NCBI GenBank assembly: GCA_046329195.1
Contig: JAXLVB010000002.1
Coordinates: 1,178,001-1,242,000 of the forward strand
Direction: 5' to 3'
DNA from: JAXLVB01 sp046329195
GTDB taxonomy: Bacteria > Bacteroidota > Bacteroidia > Cytophagales > Spirosomataceae
DNA length: 64,000 nucleotides
This document shows, piece after piece, positions 1 through 9,391 of the stretch; the stretch's first letter is position 1, and each line of letters starts with the position of its first letter. The position numbers and the translations under genes are program-made. Under the pieces are notes generated by a model, which was given only the letters and a program-made list of their open reading frames with translations, did not search any database and was not told the origin of the DNA.

Positions 1-92
1 GACAAGGAAAGATACAGCAAGACCAACCAGAAGAAGTAGCAAAGCGAAAAGGTCAAACTTCAGTTGATAGTCAGTCAGTTGGAGAAAATTAG
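1..92 (+). CDS. C-terminal tail of an unidentified protein (partial, 5' end outside window)
   Basis: A frame open from base 3 to a TAG at 90-92 encodes about 29 residues ending in QSVGEN. It is polar, with many Gln, Lys and Glu. A strong palindromic terminator follows 10 bases later, which is what the end of a plus-strand gene should look like. No family can be named from so short a tail, and it could be chance. Confidence 0.35.
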   Translation, partial: QGKIQQDQPEEVAKRKGQTSVDSQSVGEN

Positions 93-102
93 GTTTTTCG
101 AT

Positions 103-146
103 AAGCAATAAAAAAGCGCATCAATTGATGCGCTTTTTTATTGCTT
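103..146. terminator. bidirectional intrinsic terminator, 44-bp perfect palindrome
   Basis: The two 22-base arms (103-124 and 125-146) are exact reverse complements. The core GCGCATCAATTGATGCGC is flanked by A6 on the left and T6 on the right. The T tract serves plus-strand transcription ending at base 92, and the A tract serves the minus-strand protease gene. The right arm overlaps the protease stop codon at 138-140, so the end of that coding sequence is part of the hairpin. Confidence 0.85.
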
Positions 147-1796
147 TAATAGTTTGATTACTTGATACACCGAATCATTTTTGAGATTCAGTACATAAAA
201 GCCTGAAGGCACTTTTCCGATAGGTAGTACCGAATCATTAGGTAAAATTTGTCCTTTCCAAACTATTTTCCCTGTAAAATCATATAAATCAGCTTCTAAA
301 GGCTTGTTTACTTGATAGTTTTGGAATTCAATAATCGGGTTGACATCGCCAATAAAAGGATTGGGATAGATTTTAACCAAATCGTCTCTCCTTTCTTGGA
401 GGCCACTGGGTTTGGGGGCCAAATCAAAAGCTCGGTCAAAGGTAGGAATACCGTAGCCTAATGAGTTATCGGGCTTACTTGCTTGACTTCCTGCTTTTTT
501 AATTGTTTGCACAACTTGATAGGCATTAAGGTAAGGAAATGCTTGCCAGAATCCAGCTACCAAGCCACTTACCAAAGGAGAAGAAAAAGAGGTGCCGTTA
601 CTAGACGCTACATTGCCTGCCACTGAGGAAGTAGTCGTGCCTTGTCCAAGGGCTACAACATCGGGTTTGATGCGTTGGTCTGCACTGGGGCCAAACGAAC
701 TAAAACTCGCTTTTTTGAGGTTGAGGTCCACTGCCCCCACTGCTAACACCGAATCGCCGTCGGCAGGAGCACCGATATACTTCCAAGCTTGATTGCCTTC
801 GTTACCTGCCGAAGCGCAAACAACCATGCCTACCCCTACGGCCCAGTCAGCTGCCCGGGTTACAAGTGCAGTTTTACCATCCATATTTTGGTAGGTATAA
901 TCAGTCGTGGCATCATCAAACTCCGTGTAGCCTAAGGAAGTGTTAATGACATCAACGCCACAACTATCGGCATATTCCGCACCAAAAAGCCAGTTTGCTT
1001 CCTCTACCTTCGATTCACGAAGGTCGTCTTCAGTATGCAATAACACAAAGGTAGCTTTGAAGGCCGTTCCAACGAGCGAGCTATCTTTAAAGGCAGCAAT
1101 GGTGGACAACACTGATGTACCGTGGTCGCCTTGGTTATAGACATTGGTTTCATTGTTGACAAAATCGTAGGTAGCAGCAATCCGATTTTCTTTGAACAAA
1201 TGCTGAAAAACAGGGTTTTTGTTTACGTTATTGAATCCATTGTCCAACACCCCAATCAACATGGTTTCGCCTCGATACCCAGCGGCGTGCATTTTGTCCA
1301 CGCCCAACATTTTGATTTGATTGGACGTGTATCCATACACCGGAGCCGTTTCGCTTTTTACTTCCATTTTGCCTGATTTGCTTTCATTGACAGGCAAATT
1401 TTGGTCATCCAACGAGCGATTTCCTTCTGCTCCGCTTACAAATGAGAGTTTTTTGATGGCATTGTACACCGAGGCATTCGACGAAATCATAACTGCATTG
1501 AGCCAGCGAGACGAATACAACACTTGTGCCCCCGCTTGCTTGATGGTAGCTATGTAGCTTGGGTTTACGGGCAAATCCCGAGTAGTCACTGGTATGCCCT
1601 GCCGCTTACGGCGCTCAATAGAACGTTGCGACAGAAATGCTTCGGGTTTGCTAACCGAATAAGGCGAGTTGTTTTTATCAGCCAATAAAATCAAATATCG
1701 CTTGTTTTGTGCTATGGCAAAAGCACTTTGCAAGAACAATACGGCAAGAATGCCCCAGAGTTTGGTATTGCTCTTTTTTTTGTTTTGTTGGTTCAT
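138..1796 (-). CDS. secreted S8 subtilisin-like serine protease with T9SS sorting domain
   Basis: The product is an extracellular or surface serine endopeptidase. The frame is open up to 1856, but I place the start at the ATG at 1796 (552 aa). That gives a normal signal peptide (KKK n-region, hydrophobic WGILAVLFLQSAFA) and avoids overlapping the upstream lipoprotein gene. The catalytic triad is visible, numbered from this start: Asp185 in GVLDNGF, His225 in GDHGTS, Ser403 in NGTSFSSP, plus the oxyanion Asn332 in SAGNEG. The last 80 residues begin with IYPNPF and end in a beta-rich GxYVLNL tail, the usual type A CTD read by the type IX secretion system of Bacteroidota. Substrate is unknown. 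It lies directly downstream of the lipoprotein gene and may be co-transcribed with it. Confidence 0.9.
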   Translation of the reverse strand: MNQQNKKKSNTKLWGILAVLFLQSAFAIAQNKRYLILLADKNNSPYSVSKPEAFLSQRSIERRKRQGIPVTTRDLPVNPSYIATIKQAGAQVLYSSRWLNAVMISSNASVYNAIKKLSFVSGAEGNRSLDDQNLPVNESKSGKMEVKSETAPVYGYTSNQIKMLGVDKMHAAGYRGETMLIGVLDNGFNNVNKNPVFQHLFKENRIAATYDFVNNETNVYNQGDHGTSVLSTIAAFKDSSLVGTAFKATFVLLHTEDDLRESKVEEANWLFGAEYADSCGVDVINTSLGYTEFDDATTDYTYQNMDGKTALVTRAADWAVGVGMVVCASAGNEGNQAWKYIGAPADGDSVLAVGAVDLNLKKASFSSFGPSADQRIKPDVVALGQGTTTSSVAGNVASSNGTSFSSPLVSGLVAGFWQAFPYLNAYQVVQTIKKAGSQASKPDNSLGYGIPTFDRAFDLAPKPSGLQERRDDLVKIYPNPFIGDVNPIIEFQNYQVNKPLEADLYDFTGKIVWKGQILPNDSVLPIGKVPSGFYVLNLKNDSVYQVIKLLKQ

Positions 1797-1842
1797 TCCA
1801 ACAAGGTTCAACGCCAAGGAGACCTCTTTTCCTCTACTTTGC

Positions 1843-2538
1843 TTATTGCTTTCCATAGGTCTTAATGGTTTGAATTCGTTTTACTCCGTAATCTATTTTG
1901 CCTTGTCCCACGCATCCAGCCTGTGCACACAAAAACAATACGGTGTTTTCTTTATAGATTAACCCGATTCCTTGCGCAAATCGTTCGATTCGTTTGTTTT
2001 GCGAAACCAGCGTAGAGTCGTTTTGTTGGATTACCGTAAGAACAGCCTCATATTGCTGGCCATTATAGCTATAATTTTTGTCGGCAGCATCCATTTCATA
2101 ATCGTCTTTTCCCAAGGCATTATAGACATTGCCGTTCCATTTTTGCCCACGACGCACCGGAAAAGTCAGTTTTACATACGGAATATTGTTTTCGGTCTTG
2201 ATAAGTTGGTCAGTCACCTGCTTGGCCGTCCAGACTGAATCCAATTGCCATGATGCCACCGCATTGGCTCGCCGATACCGCTCCACTCGATAACTGGTTT
2301 GTCCACTCAAATCGGCAAAAGAATCGCCAATGACTTCTTTAAGTTGAAAAACAGAAGTACTTGTTGCACCCGTCAGCGAATAGACGGTTTCGGTCACATC
2401 ATACTCAACAAATTGTCCTTTTTGAAGTGGAAAATACCCATATCCTGCATCTGCAGGCGTAGGCTCACTGCTACTACATGCCCACCAGAAGCCTGCACAC
2501 AATAACAAAAGCCCTATCAATAGCTTATTTTTGGTCAT
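1843..2538 (-). CDS. hypothetical lipoprotein
   Basis: 231 aa with a lipoprotein signal peptide: an MTKNK n-region, a Leu-rich core and a lipobox WWAC giving Cys21, followed by SSSEPTPAD. The rest is predicted beta-rich and includes FPLQKGQFVEYDV, a start often seen in Bacteroidota surface or periplasmic lipoproteins. I do not recognise a catalytic motif. Its stop lies about 46 bases upstream of the protease start, so the two may form one transcript. Function unknown. Confidence 0.75.
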   Translation of the reverse strand: MTKNKLLIGLLLLCAGFWWACSSSEPTPADAGYGYFPLQKGQFVEYDVTETVYSLTGATSTSVFQLKEVIGDSFADLSGQTSYRVERYRRANAVASWQLDSVWTAKQVTDQLIKTENNIPYVKLTFPVRRGQKWNGNVYNALGKDDYEMDAADKNYSYNGQQYEAVLTVIQQNDSTLVSQNKRIERFAQGIGLIYKENTVLFLCAQAGCVGQGKIDYGVKRIQTIKTYGKQ

Positions 2539-2579
2539 ACATTACGCTTTCCGTTTCACACTACAAAACGAAAAAATCC

Positions 2580-4067
2580 TTATTCGCTATATACTGTTTT
2601 AAGTTGCGTAATAAAAGCTTTCCGAACATCGCCGAATTTACCAACGATTTTCACATCAGGGTTTTCGGGCGAAAGAAACTCTAAACCCCTCTCCTTTCCT
2701 GAAGCCAAAAAGTCTGACATAGCCACCAAATACGTTTCGTTATCCTCGATGTTTTTGCCTACTATTTGCCAAACCCCATTGTTATTACTAATGTTGGTAT
2801 GTTGCAGATAGCCCCCTTTCCCTTTGTTGGCTACACCTTGGGTTAGTACTTTTTTTAAGACAGCCCCTTTGATATTGACCGATACAATCTCTCCTCCAAA
2901 AGGCATGATCCGAATCACATCGTACTCGGTGATGTTGCCAGGAGCCAGTACGTCATCAATCCGAATAGAACCACTGTTATAAATGGCACAGGAAGCATTC
3001 GGTACGGCATTGAGCATGGCATTGGCAATGAGTTGGGTCAAGGTAGTTGAGCGGTTACGAACACTGACCTCTAGCCCATCGAGCGGATCGGTGGTTTTGG
3101 CTGCTACCCGTGTTGGCTCAAATCCCTCTTTTTTGAAACCGTCGTAGGCCAGTGTCAACCAATGATTGACTACATTAGAAATCTCTGGGTCTTCAGCAAT
3201 TTTATCGTTGATGCTCACCAAGTCGTGCGACATGGTGAGTTTTTTAGTCTCAGGGTTGAACCCAAACCGATGCACAAAAACCGTTTTTACGTTGGCATCA
3301 GCTTTGGTAATAGGTGTCATGTGTATTCCTCGGCGAGCAATGATATTTTCGTGCTCATGGCCACCCATAATAAGGTCAATTTCAGGAATTTGCTGTGCCA
3401 GTGTCAGGTCCTGCTCGATAGCCAAATGGGTCATCGCAATCAACACATCTACTTTGGGGCGGAGAATTTTGGCGGCTTCTTTGGCGGCATTCAGATAGTC
3501 GGTATAACGAACGTAGGCTGCCTTGTTGGCATCGAGCGTGACTGAAAAAATCCCCACTCTAACACTCTGGCTCCCTTGGTTAAACGTAACAATTTCAAAG
3601 GGTTTCACACCCGGAAACGGCAGCAACGTGGTATCCACCACATTAGACGAAATCCATTTGTATTTCCCTTCTTTCATCCGTTCTTTAAATACGTCCTCCT
3701 TCACATCAAATTCGTGGTTGCCAAAGGTTACGTACTGCACCCCCATAGCGTTCAAAACGGCTACCATTTGCTTTCCATCCAAGCGTTTTCCATCTACTTT
3801 GGCAGTACCCAACGCCGAAGGGCTAAAGAAATCACCTGCTAGCATGAGTAGTGAATTAGGATTTTCGGCTTTCAGTTGCTTGTACAAGGTAGAAACCCGA
3901 GCTAAACCGCCTTCGCCATTGACGGGAGTGATTTCGTACACATCGTTGAAGCAGAGGATGTTGAACTTAATGTCAGATGAAACATTGGTGTTGGCATGCT
4001 GGGTTGTTGCGCAAGAGGCCATCAGGAGGGTCAATGCACACAGACATCCTAAATAAATTTTTTTCAT
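2580..4067 (-). CDS. lipoprotein 5'-nucleotidase/metallophosphatase (UshA-like)
   Basis: 495 aa. A lipobox LMASC (Cys19) predicts membrane anchoring on the periplasmic side. The N-terminal metallophosphatase motifs appear in order: FNDVYEI, AGDFFSPS, GNHEFD, THL and GGHEHE. A C-terminal 5'-nucleotidase domain follows (region around AIYNSGSIR and YDVIRIMPFGG). The family hydrolyses nucleotides or related phosphate esters for scavenging. One feature differs from UshA: the first motif reads NDVY rather than NDxH, so a usual metal-ligand His is a Tyr. This variant is known in a branch of the family, so activity is likely but substrate is uncertain. It is convergent with no gene and lies upstream of the lipoprotein and protease. 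Confidence 0.87.
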   Translation of the reverse strand: MKKIYLGCLCALTLLMASCATTQHANTNVSSDIKFNILCFNDVYEITPVNGEGGLARVSTLYKQLKAENPNSLLMLAGDFFSPSALGTAKVDGKRLDGKQMVAVLNAMGVQYVTFGNHEFDVKEDVFKERMKEGKYKWISSNVVDTTLLPFPGVKPFEIVTFNQGSQSVRVGIFSVTLDANKAAYVRYTDYLNAAKEAAKILRPKVDVLIAMTHLAIEQDLTLAQQIPEIDLIMGGHEHENIIARRGIHMTPITKADANVKTVFVHRFGFNPETKKLTMSHDLVSINDKIAEDPEISNVVNHWLTLAYDGFKKEGFEPTRVAAKTTDPLDGLEVSVRNRSTTLTQLIANAMLNAVPNASCAIYNSGSIRIDDVLAPGNITEYDVIRIMPFGGEIVSVNIKGAVLKKVLTQGVANKGKGGYLQHTNISNNNGVWQIVGKNIEDNETYLVAMSDFLASGKERGLEFLSPENPDVKIVGKFGDVRKAFITQLKTVYSE

Positions 4068-4234
4068 TGTATTATTAGTTTGGGCAGGTATGAAAATGCT
4101 CCTAAAAGTACATAAATGAAGTAGTATTTACAAATAGAGTCCTTTATCGAAAATTTCAGTAAAACTCTTTCTAATTAAAAGCTACAATCCTGTTACCTTC
4201 AATAGATGAATTACCATATTTCTCTATACAAACG

Positions 4235-4277
4235 AAAAGGCAAGAAACATGGACTGCTTTGTTTCTTGCCTTTTTTT
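4235..4277. terminator. intrinsic terminator after guaA
   Basis: AAAAGGCAAGAAAC (4235-4248) pairs with GTTTCTTGCCTTTT (4261-4274) around a 12-base loop. There are A and T tracts on the two sides, so it can work on either strand. It lies 18 bases past the guaA stop. Confidence 0.8.
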
Positions 4278-4294
4278 ACTACGATAAAAACTCT

Positions 4295-5824
4295 TTATTC
4301 CCACTCAATGGTAGCAGGAGGTTTCGACGAAATGTCATACACTACCCGATTGACCCCTTTTACCCGGTTGATGATGTCGTTGGAGACTTCGGCTAAGAAA
4401 TCGTAGGGAAGATGCACCCAATCGGCAGTCATGCCGTCGAGGCTGGCCACGGCTCTCAGAGCTACTACCCGTTCGTAGGTACGTTCGTCGCCCATGACAC
4501 CTACACTCTGAATTGGCAGCAAAATCGCCCCAGCTTGCCACACTTGGTCGTAAAGTCCCCAGCTTTTGAGCTTTCCTATGTAAATGGCATCTACTTCTTG
4601 TAGAATTGCCACCTTTTCTGCGGTAATATCACCTAAAATCCGAATGGCAAGTCCTGGCCCGGGGAAAGGATGGCGCTTCAAAATGGCATCAGGAATTCCT
4701 AACGATTTACCCACTGCACGCACCTCATCTTTGAACAATGTGTTGAGCGGTTCTACCACTTTGAGTTTCATAAAGTCGGGTAATCCGCCTACGTTATGGT
4801 GCGATTTAATGGTTGCTGAAGGACCTTTCACCGATACCGATTCGATCACATCAGGATAAATAGTACCCTGACCCAACCACTTGACATCTTGAAGTAGATG
4901 CGCCTCTTGGTCAAACACATCTATAAAAGTTTTACCGATGGCTTTGCGTTTTGCTTCGGGGTCTGTCAAACCATCTAAAGCACTGTAAAACTGACCTTTA
5001 GCATCTACCCCTTTGATATTCAACCCCATGTCTTGATAAGAATGCAGCACATCTTCAAATTCGTTTTTCCGCAAAAGGCCATTATCTACAAAAATACAAT
5101 AGAGGTTTTTTCCGATAGCCCGATGCACCAACGAAGCCGCCACCGTGGAGTCAACCCCACCAGACAGTGCCATCACCACCTTATCATCCCCTAATTTTTG
5201 CTTCAATGCTTCTACCGTTGCCTCTACAAAATTCGCTGCGGTCCAGTCTTGCAAACAGCCACAAATATCTACTACAAAATTCTTGAGGATTTGCTTTCCT
5301 TCTAACGAATGTGTTACCTCTGGATGAAACTGAATACCATAAGTTTCTTCGCTTTTGACTTTAAAAGCTGCAATCCGAACAGAATCGGTAGAACCAATTA
5401 CTTCAAAATCAGGAGGAATTACAGTGATGGTATCACCGTGACTCATCCATACTTGGTTGGTAGCCGATACGTGCTGAAACAACTTACTTTGCTCGTTCCC
5501 TACACTCAAAATAGCACGTCCATACTCCCGATGTTTGGATGGAAGCACCTCGCCACCAGCCAGTTGCGAAAGCAACTGAGCACCATAACACACCCCTAAA
5601 ACGGGGAGTTTTTGACGGAACAAACTCAGGTCAACCCGTGGGGAGTCTTCGTCCCGAACAGAGCATGGGCTACCCGATAAGATGATTCCTTTGATGGAGG
5701 CATCGAGGGCTGGAATATGGTTGTAAGGGTGAATTTCGCAATACACATTTAGTTCTCGAACTCGGCGGGCAATGAGTTGTGTAAATTGAGAACCAAAATC
5801 AAGGATAAGAATCTTTTCTGTCAC
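4295..5824 (-). CDS. guaA: GMP synthase (glutamine-hydrolysing)
   Basis: 509 aa, the normal full length. It makes GMP from XMP, ATP and glutamine in purine synthesis in the cytoplasm. The class I amidotransferase domain carries the Cys79, His167, Glu169 triad (GVCYGAQ and QFHPEV). The ATP pyrophosphatase P-loop SGGVDS is at 221-226. The C-terminal dimerisation domain ends in PPATIEWE, the conserved terminus. The start ATG at 5824 gives the conserved ILILDFGSQFTQLIARRVRE N-terminus. It follows the SGNH gene by about 70 bases on the same strand and ends in a strong terminator. Confidence 0.98.
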   Translation of the reverse strand: MTEKILILDFGSQFTQLIARRVRELNVYCEIHPYNHIPALDASIKGIILSGSPCSVRDEDSPRVDLSLFRQKLPVLGVCYGAQLLSQLAGGEVLPSKHREYGRAILSVGNEQSKLFQHVSATNQVWMSHGDTITVIPPDFEVIGSTDSVRIAAFKVKSEETYGIQFHPEVTHSLEGKQILKNFVVDICGCLQDWTAANFVEATVEALKQKLGDDKVVMALSGGVDSTVAASLVHRAIGKNLYCIFVDNGLLRKNEFEDVLHSYQDMGLNIKGVDAKGQFYSALDGLTDPEAKRKAIGKTFIDVFDQEAHLLQDVKWLGQGTIYPDVIESVSVKGPSATIKSHHNVGGLPDFMKLKVVEPLNTLFKDEVRAVGKSLGIPDAILKRHPFPGPGLAIRILGDITAEKVAILQEVDAIYIGKLKSWGLYDQVWQAGAILLPIQSVGVMGDERTYERVVALRAVASLDGMTADWVHLPYDFLAEVSNDIINRVKGVNRVVYDISSKPPATIEWE

Positions 5825-5893
5825 GGGTGATGGGTTTGGTAGGAATTGTGTTAAGCTGTCAGTTCAAACACACATTGGTTTTGTTACTCACTC

Positions 5894-6862
5894 TCAGTAG
5901 GTTAATGTGCTGTTGAGTGCTTTTTTCAGTGACTGAATAACTCGAAGTGTGCGAATGGTTCGGCCTTGGTCGCTCAGATGATATACCGTATCAAAAAACA
6001 GCGAGTCGTCGTACACCTGCTCAAAAGGGCTATCAATACACGGAAAATGCAACTGCATTCGCAATTGTTTATCTAATTGTCGAAGCGCTTCTTGATTTCG
6101 GTCAGCCTCTTGCTTGGCATAGCTTGGATAACTAAAAAATACTCGAACGCCTTTTTGAGTTGCAAAGTTCGCAAAATCGTTGAGTTTTTTTATGGCTTTT
6201 GAATAATCTGTTGCTTGCATCTCCGAGCGGTCGTCTAATTCACTGGGTTTTCGATTGTTCACATGACTCACCATATCTCCCTGTTTATCAAAGGCTTCCC
6301 TAAAATAAACAGCCGTTGTATCTGCTATCGTATGAGCTTCTGAACTGCTTGTGGGCAAGATGATTTTATTACGAATTTTTCTGAGCCGATACGACCAATT
6401 GGTCGTAAGGCTATCCAATTCACTTTTGTAATGGATATACTGTTGAGCAGGCGGGTACAAATTGGCAGTGAATAATTGAGCGTCATAATCGCCTTTGTCT
6501 AAGTAATGCTCTACCGACACCAACACGATATCCCCTTGGTGCAGGCTACTTTTTACTTCGTTTAGGAAGAAAGACAAACCCAAAGCTCCTCCCAGACCCA
6601 TATTAACGACCGGAATGTGCAGTGAATCCGATAACAGACGGCTATTTAGTCCAAACATCACATTAGAGCCACCCACCAACACCAGCTTGGGCGAATGCAA
6701 ACTATCCAAGCGATGATGCTTATCAATGATAGCCGCCCAACCATTGTGGTTTTCTTGTGCTAATTGGCTATTCAATGTCCATTTCCAGAGCAGGAAACAG
6801 GTGGATACCACCACAACGCAAAGGAGAGTAATATGTAGAAATAACTTAGCCAAACATCTCAA
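5894..6862 (-). CDS. SGNH-like envelope protein paired with the MBOAT acyltransferase (paralog A)
   Basis: 322 aa with one N-terminal membrane segment (about residues 8-26) and an exported remainder. GGSNVMFG around Ser66 resembles SGNH block I. FDTVYHLSDQGR near the end (Asp291, His295) resembles the catalytic Asp-His block. The start is a TTG at 6862 whose sequence TTGA overlaps the MBOAT stop, so translation is probably coupled; the first internal ATG is far too late. It is clearly a paralog of the protein at 8416-9354. MBOAT/SGNH pairs move acyl groups onto extracellular polymers, as AlgI-AlgJ/X and DltB-DltD do. The polymer here is unknown. Confidence 0.75.
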   Translation of the reverse strand: MRCLAKLFLHITLLCVVVVSTCFLLWKWTLNSQLAQENHNGWAAIIDKHHRLDSLHSPKLVLVGGSNVMFGLNSRLLSDSLHIPVVNMGLGGALGLSFFLNEVKSSLHQGDIVLVSVEHYLDKGDYDAQLFTANLYPPAQQYIHYKSELDSLTTNWSYRLRKIRNKIILPTSSSEAHTIADTTAVYFREAFDKQGDMVSHVNNRKPSELDDRSEMQATDYSKAIKKLNDFANFATQKGVRVFFSYPSYAKQEADRNQEALRQLDKQLRMQLHFPCIDSPFEQVYDDSLFFDTVYHLSDQGRTIRTLRVIQSLKKALNSTLTY

Positions 6863-8325
6863 AATTGGAAATAAATAAACTGCGAAGGTTGGTCAAATGC
6901 TCCGAACAGCAAAATAACCATGATAAACACATAATAAATGCTCCAGCGAACCAGCCAATGTCGTTGGTTAAGCCATGTTGTAATACTTCGGTCTCGTTGG
7001 AAGTAATGGACTGCCTCCATCACACCCATGAAAAACAGCAACATAAGAAAGGTCTGACGGCTCTCGCCCAACAAAATGGCAGTTCTGAGAAATTCTGGAT
7101 TGGATAATTGCCTCAGTTGCTCACCAATGCCTACGTGAAGGTGCGTGAGTACGTGCCAGGCATCGTGAAAAGTAACCGCCCTGAAAAATATCCAGGCAAT
7201 ATCAACGAGTACAAATACAGTTAGACATTGAATGGTTTTGTATACAAAAGGCCACGCTAAAAGGCCCAAGGACTTTACCAACTGGTTTCGGAATGAGGCG
7301 GTTTTTAGCGCAATAATGAGGTAAATACCATGCAAACCACCCCAGATGACAAAATTCCAACTGGCGCCATGCCACAAGCCGCTCATCAAAAACACAAAGA
7401 ACTGATTGAAATACCATCGGCCTGTGGAGACTCGATTTCCGCCCAATGGAATGTATAAATAGTCTCGAAACCAAGTAGATAGCGAAATATGCCAACGTCG
7501 CCAAAACTCTGAAATGGTTTTTGAAAAATACGGTCGGTCAAAGTTTTTCATCAAGGTAAAGCCCATCACTTTGGCAGCCCCCAATGCAATGTCCGAATAC
7601 CCCGAAAAATCACAGTAGATTTGAAAAGCAAAAAATACAGTGGCTAAAACCAAGGGAATACCCGTGTAGTCGGTGGGGTGGCTATACACTTGGTTGACCA
7701 TGGTAGCCAACCTGTCGGCAATGACTACTTTTTTGAACATCCCCCAAGCCATCAACTTGAGTCCATCTACAACTCGCTGGTAATCAAAGTTATGCTTCTC
7801 ATAAAATTGATGCAGAATATTTTGTGGTCTTTCGATGGGGCCTGCCACTAACTGTGGGTAGAACATCACGTAGAGCGCATAAATCCCAAAGTTTCGCTCT
7901 GCTTTTTGATTCCCTCGATATACCTCGATGGTATAACTCATGGCCTGAAACGTATGAAATGACAAGCCAATGGGTAGCAAAATCGTAAGCAAAGGCAGGG
8001 ATTTATCAGAAGGCAGAAAAAGATTGAAGTTGTCAATCAAAAAATTATAATACTTAAAAATAGCCAACACACCAATATTGGCTACTAAACTGGCCACCAA
8101 AAACCACTTTCGTCGCTGCCCTTCCGATTGTTCAATCCAAATTCCAGCAAAATAATCCACCACTACCGTAAAGCCCAAAATCAGGATATAGATGGGCAAA
8201 AAAGCCATGTAGAAATAACAACTGGCTGCCAACAACCAAAACCACCTAAACCGCTGAGGTAAAGCAAAATACCCAATAGTAACAATGGGAAAAAACACTA
8301 AAAAATCAATCGAGTTAAAGAGCAT
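6859..8325 (-). CDS. MBOAT family membrane O-acyltransferase (AlgI/DltB-like)
   Basis: 488 aa, a polytopic inner-membrane protein with about ten hydrophobic segments. The family signature is WRRWHISLSTWFRDYLYIPL (275-294), followed by GLWHGASWNFVIWGG with the active-site His319. Family members pass an acyl group from the cytoplasm across the membrane to an exported acceptor, usually a polysaccharide or teichoic-type polymer. It sits between two SGNH paralogs on the same strand, overlapping the downstream one by 4 bases and lying about 90 bases from the upstream one. The three genes read as one acylation operon. Confidence 0.93.
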   Translation of the reverse strand: MLFNSIDFLVFFPIVTIGYFALPQRFRWFWLLAASCYFYMAFLPIYILILGFTVVVDYFAGIWIEQSEGQRRKWFLVASLVANIGVLAIFKYYNFLIDNFNLFLPSDKSLPLLTILLPIGLSFHTFQAMSYTIEVYRGNQKAERNFGIYALYVMFYPQLVAGPIERPQNILHQFYEKHNFDYQRVVDGLKLMAWGMFKKVVIADRLATMVNQVYSHPTDYTGIPLVLATVFFAFQIYCDFSGYSDIALGAAKVMGFTLMKNFDRPYFSKTISEFWRRWHISLSTWFRDYLYIPLGGNRVSTGRWYFNQFFVFLMSGLWHGASWNFVIWGGLHGIYLIIALKTASFRNQLVKSLGLLAWPFVYKTIQCLTVFVLVDIAWIFFRAVTFHDAWHVLTHLHVGIGEQLRQLSNPEFLRTAILLGESRQTFLMLLFFMGVMEAVHYFQRDRSITTWLNQRHWLVRWSIYYVFIMVILLFGAFDQPSQFIYFQF

Positions 8326-8415
8326 AAGGCGTTGAGTAGCAGGCCTGTTTTTAGTCCATTTGGGTTATACTTCAGAACTTCGTATGCGGTTTGGCGAAAC
8401 GTTTACGAGGCAAAA

Positions 8416-9354
8416 CTATTGAAAAATAGGCTTCAGTTGACGAATCAACTGAAGAGTTCTTCGTTTTCGCCCCTCTGCATTGAGGTGATACACCGAATCA
8501 AAAAAGAGAGTGTCGGGATATACGTAGTCTTGAGGTTTGCCTAATTGCCGGATGGGCGAAGTCTGAAAATCATGTTCTATTTGTTGGATTGTGCCCTGAT
8601 TTTGACCAAAAGCAGAGGCAGTATAGGGCGGAAAAACATAAAAAACTTGAACACCTTTTTGCTTGGCAACTCCACAAAACTGTTCAATATCTTCCAGAAT
8701 GGCGTGTTCGTCCATTACGTTGGGCAATTCGGCGTGTTGTAAAGGCAGTTGTGGGGGGTTGTTCAGATGACTCAATAAATCTCCTTCTTTGGAAAATCCT
8801 TTTCTAAAAAACACTGAAACCGTGTCTTGAATGCGGGGCTCGATGTCGTGATTGCCTGCCAGTAATGCTCCCAGCGTCAGTTTCACCGTTCCGATTTGAT
8901 GTTGAAGTCGAGCCGTGAGTTCTTCTTTCCAATCTGCAAATTGGATGTATTGCAAGGCAGGTTTGTAATTGTCTGCCGCCAGGAGCTGCTGGTCAAGGCT
9001 TCCTTTTGAATTGATGTGATATTCAAACCCCACCACTACTACATCGCCTTTCCGAAGACAACTTTTGGCTTCATTAAGCATAAATTTACTACCCAACACA
9101 ATCTGATTAGCCAAATTCTGCACGGGTACATGTAATGAGTCGCTCAACATTCGGCTGTCGGTACCAAAAGCCATACTCGACCCGCCTACCAATAAAATTC
9201 GTGGTGACGGAAGCGAATCCAGCCGAGCATGCTTGTCTCCTATTGCGGCCAAGTAGGTTTGCTCTAATCGTTTTTGGGACAATTGAGGTACGCCTATGCA
9301 CGTACCAAGCACCAAGCCAACTAATAAACTAATTTTTAAACCAAGTTGAAACAT
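8416..9354 (-). CDS. SGNH-like envelope protein (paralog B), upstream of MBOAT
   Basis: I choose the ATG at 9354 (312 aa, MFQLGLKISLL...) because the longer frame needs a TTG at 9375. One N-terminal membrane anchor is followed by an exported domain with GGSSMAFG (Ser59) and FFDSVYHLNAEGR near the end. These match blocks of paralog A (LVGGSN, RLLSDSLH, FFDTVYHL), and the two align along their whole length. It is likely the second acyl-handling partner of the MBOAT protein. Two SGNH proteins with one MBOAT suggests division of labour, as in alginate acetylation, but that is inference. Confidence 0.75.
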   Translation of the reverse strand: MFQLGLKISLLVGLVLGTCIGVPQLSQKRLEQTYLAAIGDKHARLDSLPSPRILLVGGSSMAFGTDSRMLSDSLHVPVQNLANQIVLGSKFMLNEAKSCLRKGDVVVVGFEYHINSKGSLDQQLLAADNYKPALQYIQFADWKEELTARLQHQIGTVKLTLGALLAGNHDIEPRIQDTVSVFFRKGFSKEGDLLSHLNNPPQLPLQHAELPNVMDEHAILEDIEQFCGVAKQKGVQVFYVFPPYTASAFGQNQGTIQQIEHDFQTSPIRQLGKPQDYVYPDTLFFDSVYHLNAEGRKRRTLQLIRQLKPIFQ

Positions 9355-9391
9355 CGTGAAATTAGTCCAAAGCAATCCAACATCAAACGGA

